Source: Phycisphaeraceae bacterium (GTDB taxonomy: Bacteria; Planctomycetota; Phycisphaerae; Phycisphaerales; UBA1924). Taken from it: a stretch of 64,000 nucleotides of DNA. The notes beneath the pieces were generated by a model. It searched no databases. It was not told the DNA's origin and saw only the letters and a list, made by a program, of their open reading frames with translations. This document shows, in pieces, positions 63,541-64,000 of the stretch. The translations under genes and the position numbers were made by a program. Every line of letters starts with the position of its first letter. The first letter of the stretch is position 1. The DNA lies in the NCBI GenBank assembly GCA_019636845.1, contig JAHBWV010000001.1, positions 3,038,001 to 3,102,000 on the forward strand, in the 5' to 3' direction.

Positions 63541-64000
63541 TTAAGGCAACCCGCCCGCGATCGCCGCGCTCACAAGCTGCTGCTGACGCTCGAAGTACTC
63601 GCGATACCGCTCATCGGTCTCGACCAGCAACGCACGACGGATCCGCTCCAGCGTCGCCTCATCGCGCACCCGCACCATCTCCGCCGCACGCACCGCGCCC
63701 CGCAGCGACTCAAGACGGTTCGGATCGCGCTCCAGCGACATCCCGTAGTAACGCAGCGCATCACTCGCCCAGCCGCTCCTCACATAACACACCGCGATGT
63801 TCTCCAGCGGCCTCGGATCGGTCGGCGACAGATCCGCCGCGACCTTGAACGCCCCGACAGCGTCCGCGTAGTTCTGCTCCTGCATCAGCAGCACGCCGAG
63901 GTTGTTCCACGCCGCGGGCATCTCGCGCCACGATGCGACCGCCTGCTTGTAGGTCTCGATCGCCTGCTCCGTGTCGCCCCGGTCGGCCTGTCGCTGCGCA
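63541..64000 (-). CDS. Tetratricopeptide-repeat protein, C-terminal part (start beyond window)
   Basis: The frame is open to the window edge on the minus strand, so the start lies outside. Two to three TPR units are visible (EMPAAWNNLGVLLMQEQNYADAVGAFKVAADLSPTD, then RPLENIAVCYVRSGWASDALRYY), followed by a charged helix (RIRRALLVETDERYREYFERQ) and a hydrophobic-end. It is a protein-interaction scaffold; its partner is unknown. Confidence 0.8.
   Translation of the reverse strand, partial: AQRQADRGDTEQAIETYKQAVASWREMPAAWNNLGVLLMQEQNYADAVGAFKVAADLSPTDPRPLENIAVCYVRSGWASDALRYYGMSLERDPNRLESLRGAVRAAEMVRVRDEATLERIRRALLVETDERYREYFERQQQLVSAAIAGGLP

Overview
The window is a high-GC chromosomal segment, most likely from a planctomycete of the class Phycisphaerae. 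This rests on three putative secreted proteins ending in PEP-CTERM-like tails (PAP motif, hydrophobic stretch, Arg-rich end), a fibro-slime protein, planctomycete-style type IV pilus assembly genes with glycine-rich tails, and a 23S-5S rRNA unit with no 16S gene beside it. The taxon is inferred. I see no CRISPR array, insertion sequence, prophage or tRNA gene, and no exosortase in the window.

Layout. 1-6000: the end of an RND transporter, a DegP-type periplasmic protease, a QueD-like enzyme, DNA polymerase III delta (holA) and a lipoprotein. 6000-11600: small membrane and secreted proteins, a thioesterase, a tightly coupled heme oxygenase-ferritin operon with a well-placed promoter and palindromic operator, a PEP-CTERM-like protein and an MFS transporter. 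11700-19900: a five-gene, apparently co-directional operon of a VIT/VWA protein, a second VWA protein, a DUF4139 protein and a response regulator-histidine kinase pair. This is the most system-like accessory block. 20000-31500: a PEP-CTERM-like protein with a structured leader, ruvA, a CapD/FlaA1-type enzyme, dut, an ABC exporter, a dicarboxylate-type symporter, mannose-1-phosphate guanylyltransferase, ruvX and murA. 31700-45500: a fibro-slime protein, ychF, an NTF2-like protein, an acetyltransferase, a Bax-inhibitor-1 protein, an unusual Fur-family regulator, two overlapping membrane-protein genes (GT-C-like and UPF0104-like), nadE, a DinB-like protein and unknowns. 45650-47160: an isolated B12-type radical SAM gene with an atypical cysteine spacing and its own inverted repeat. 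47220-50570: 5S and 23S rRNA on the minus strand with promoter and terminator. 50620-56230: a pilM-like operon. 56510-64000: a MEMO-family protein, a CusF-like lipoprotein, a family-4-like uracil-DNA glycosylase without its Fe-S cysteines, membrane proteins, a PIN-PhoH ATPase and the end of a TPR protein.

How genes work together. Heme oxygenase releases iron that the adjoining ferritin-like protein could store. The palindrome over their promoter and the Fur-family gene 30 kb away suggest iron control, although that Fur lacks the usual metal ligands. Dut and the uracil-DNA glycosylase both keep uracil out of DNA, and RuvA and RuvX belong to recombination or RNA/DNA maintenance. ManC, the CapD-like enzyme, the GT-C-like protein and the ABC exporter fit envelope polysaccharide synthesis, but they are scattered rather than one cluster. 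Most start codons were chosen from visible Shine-Dalgarno sequences; where none was visible the entry says so.
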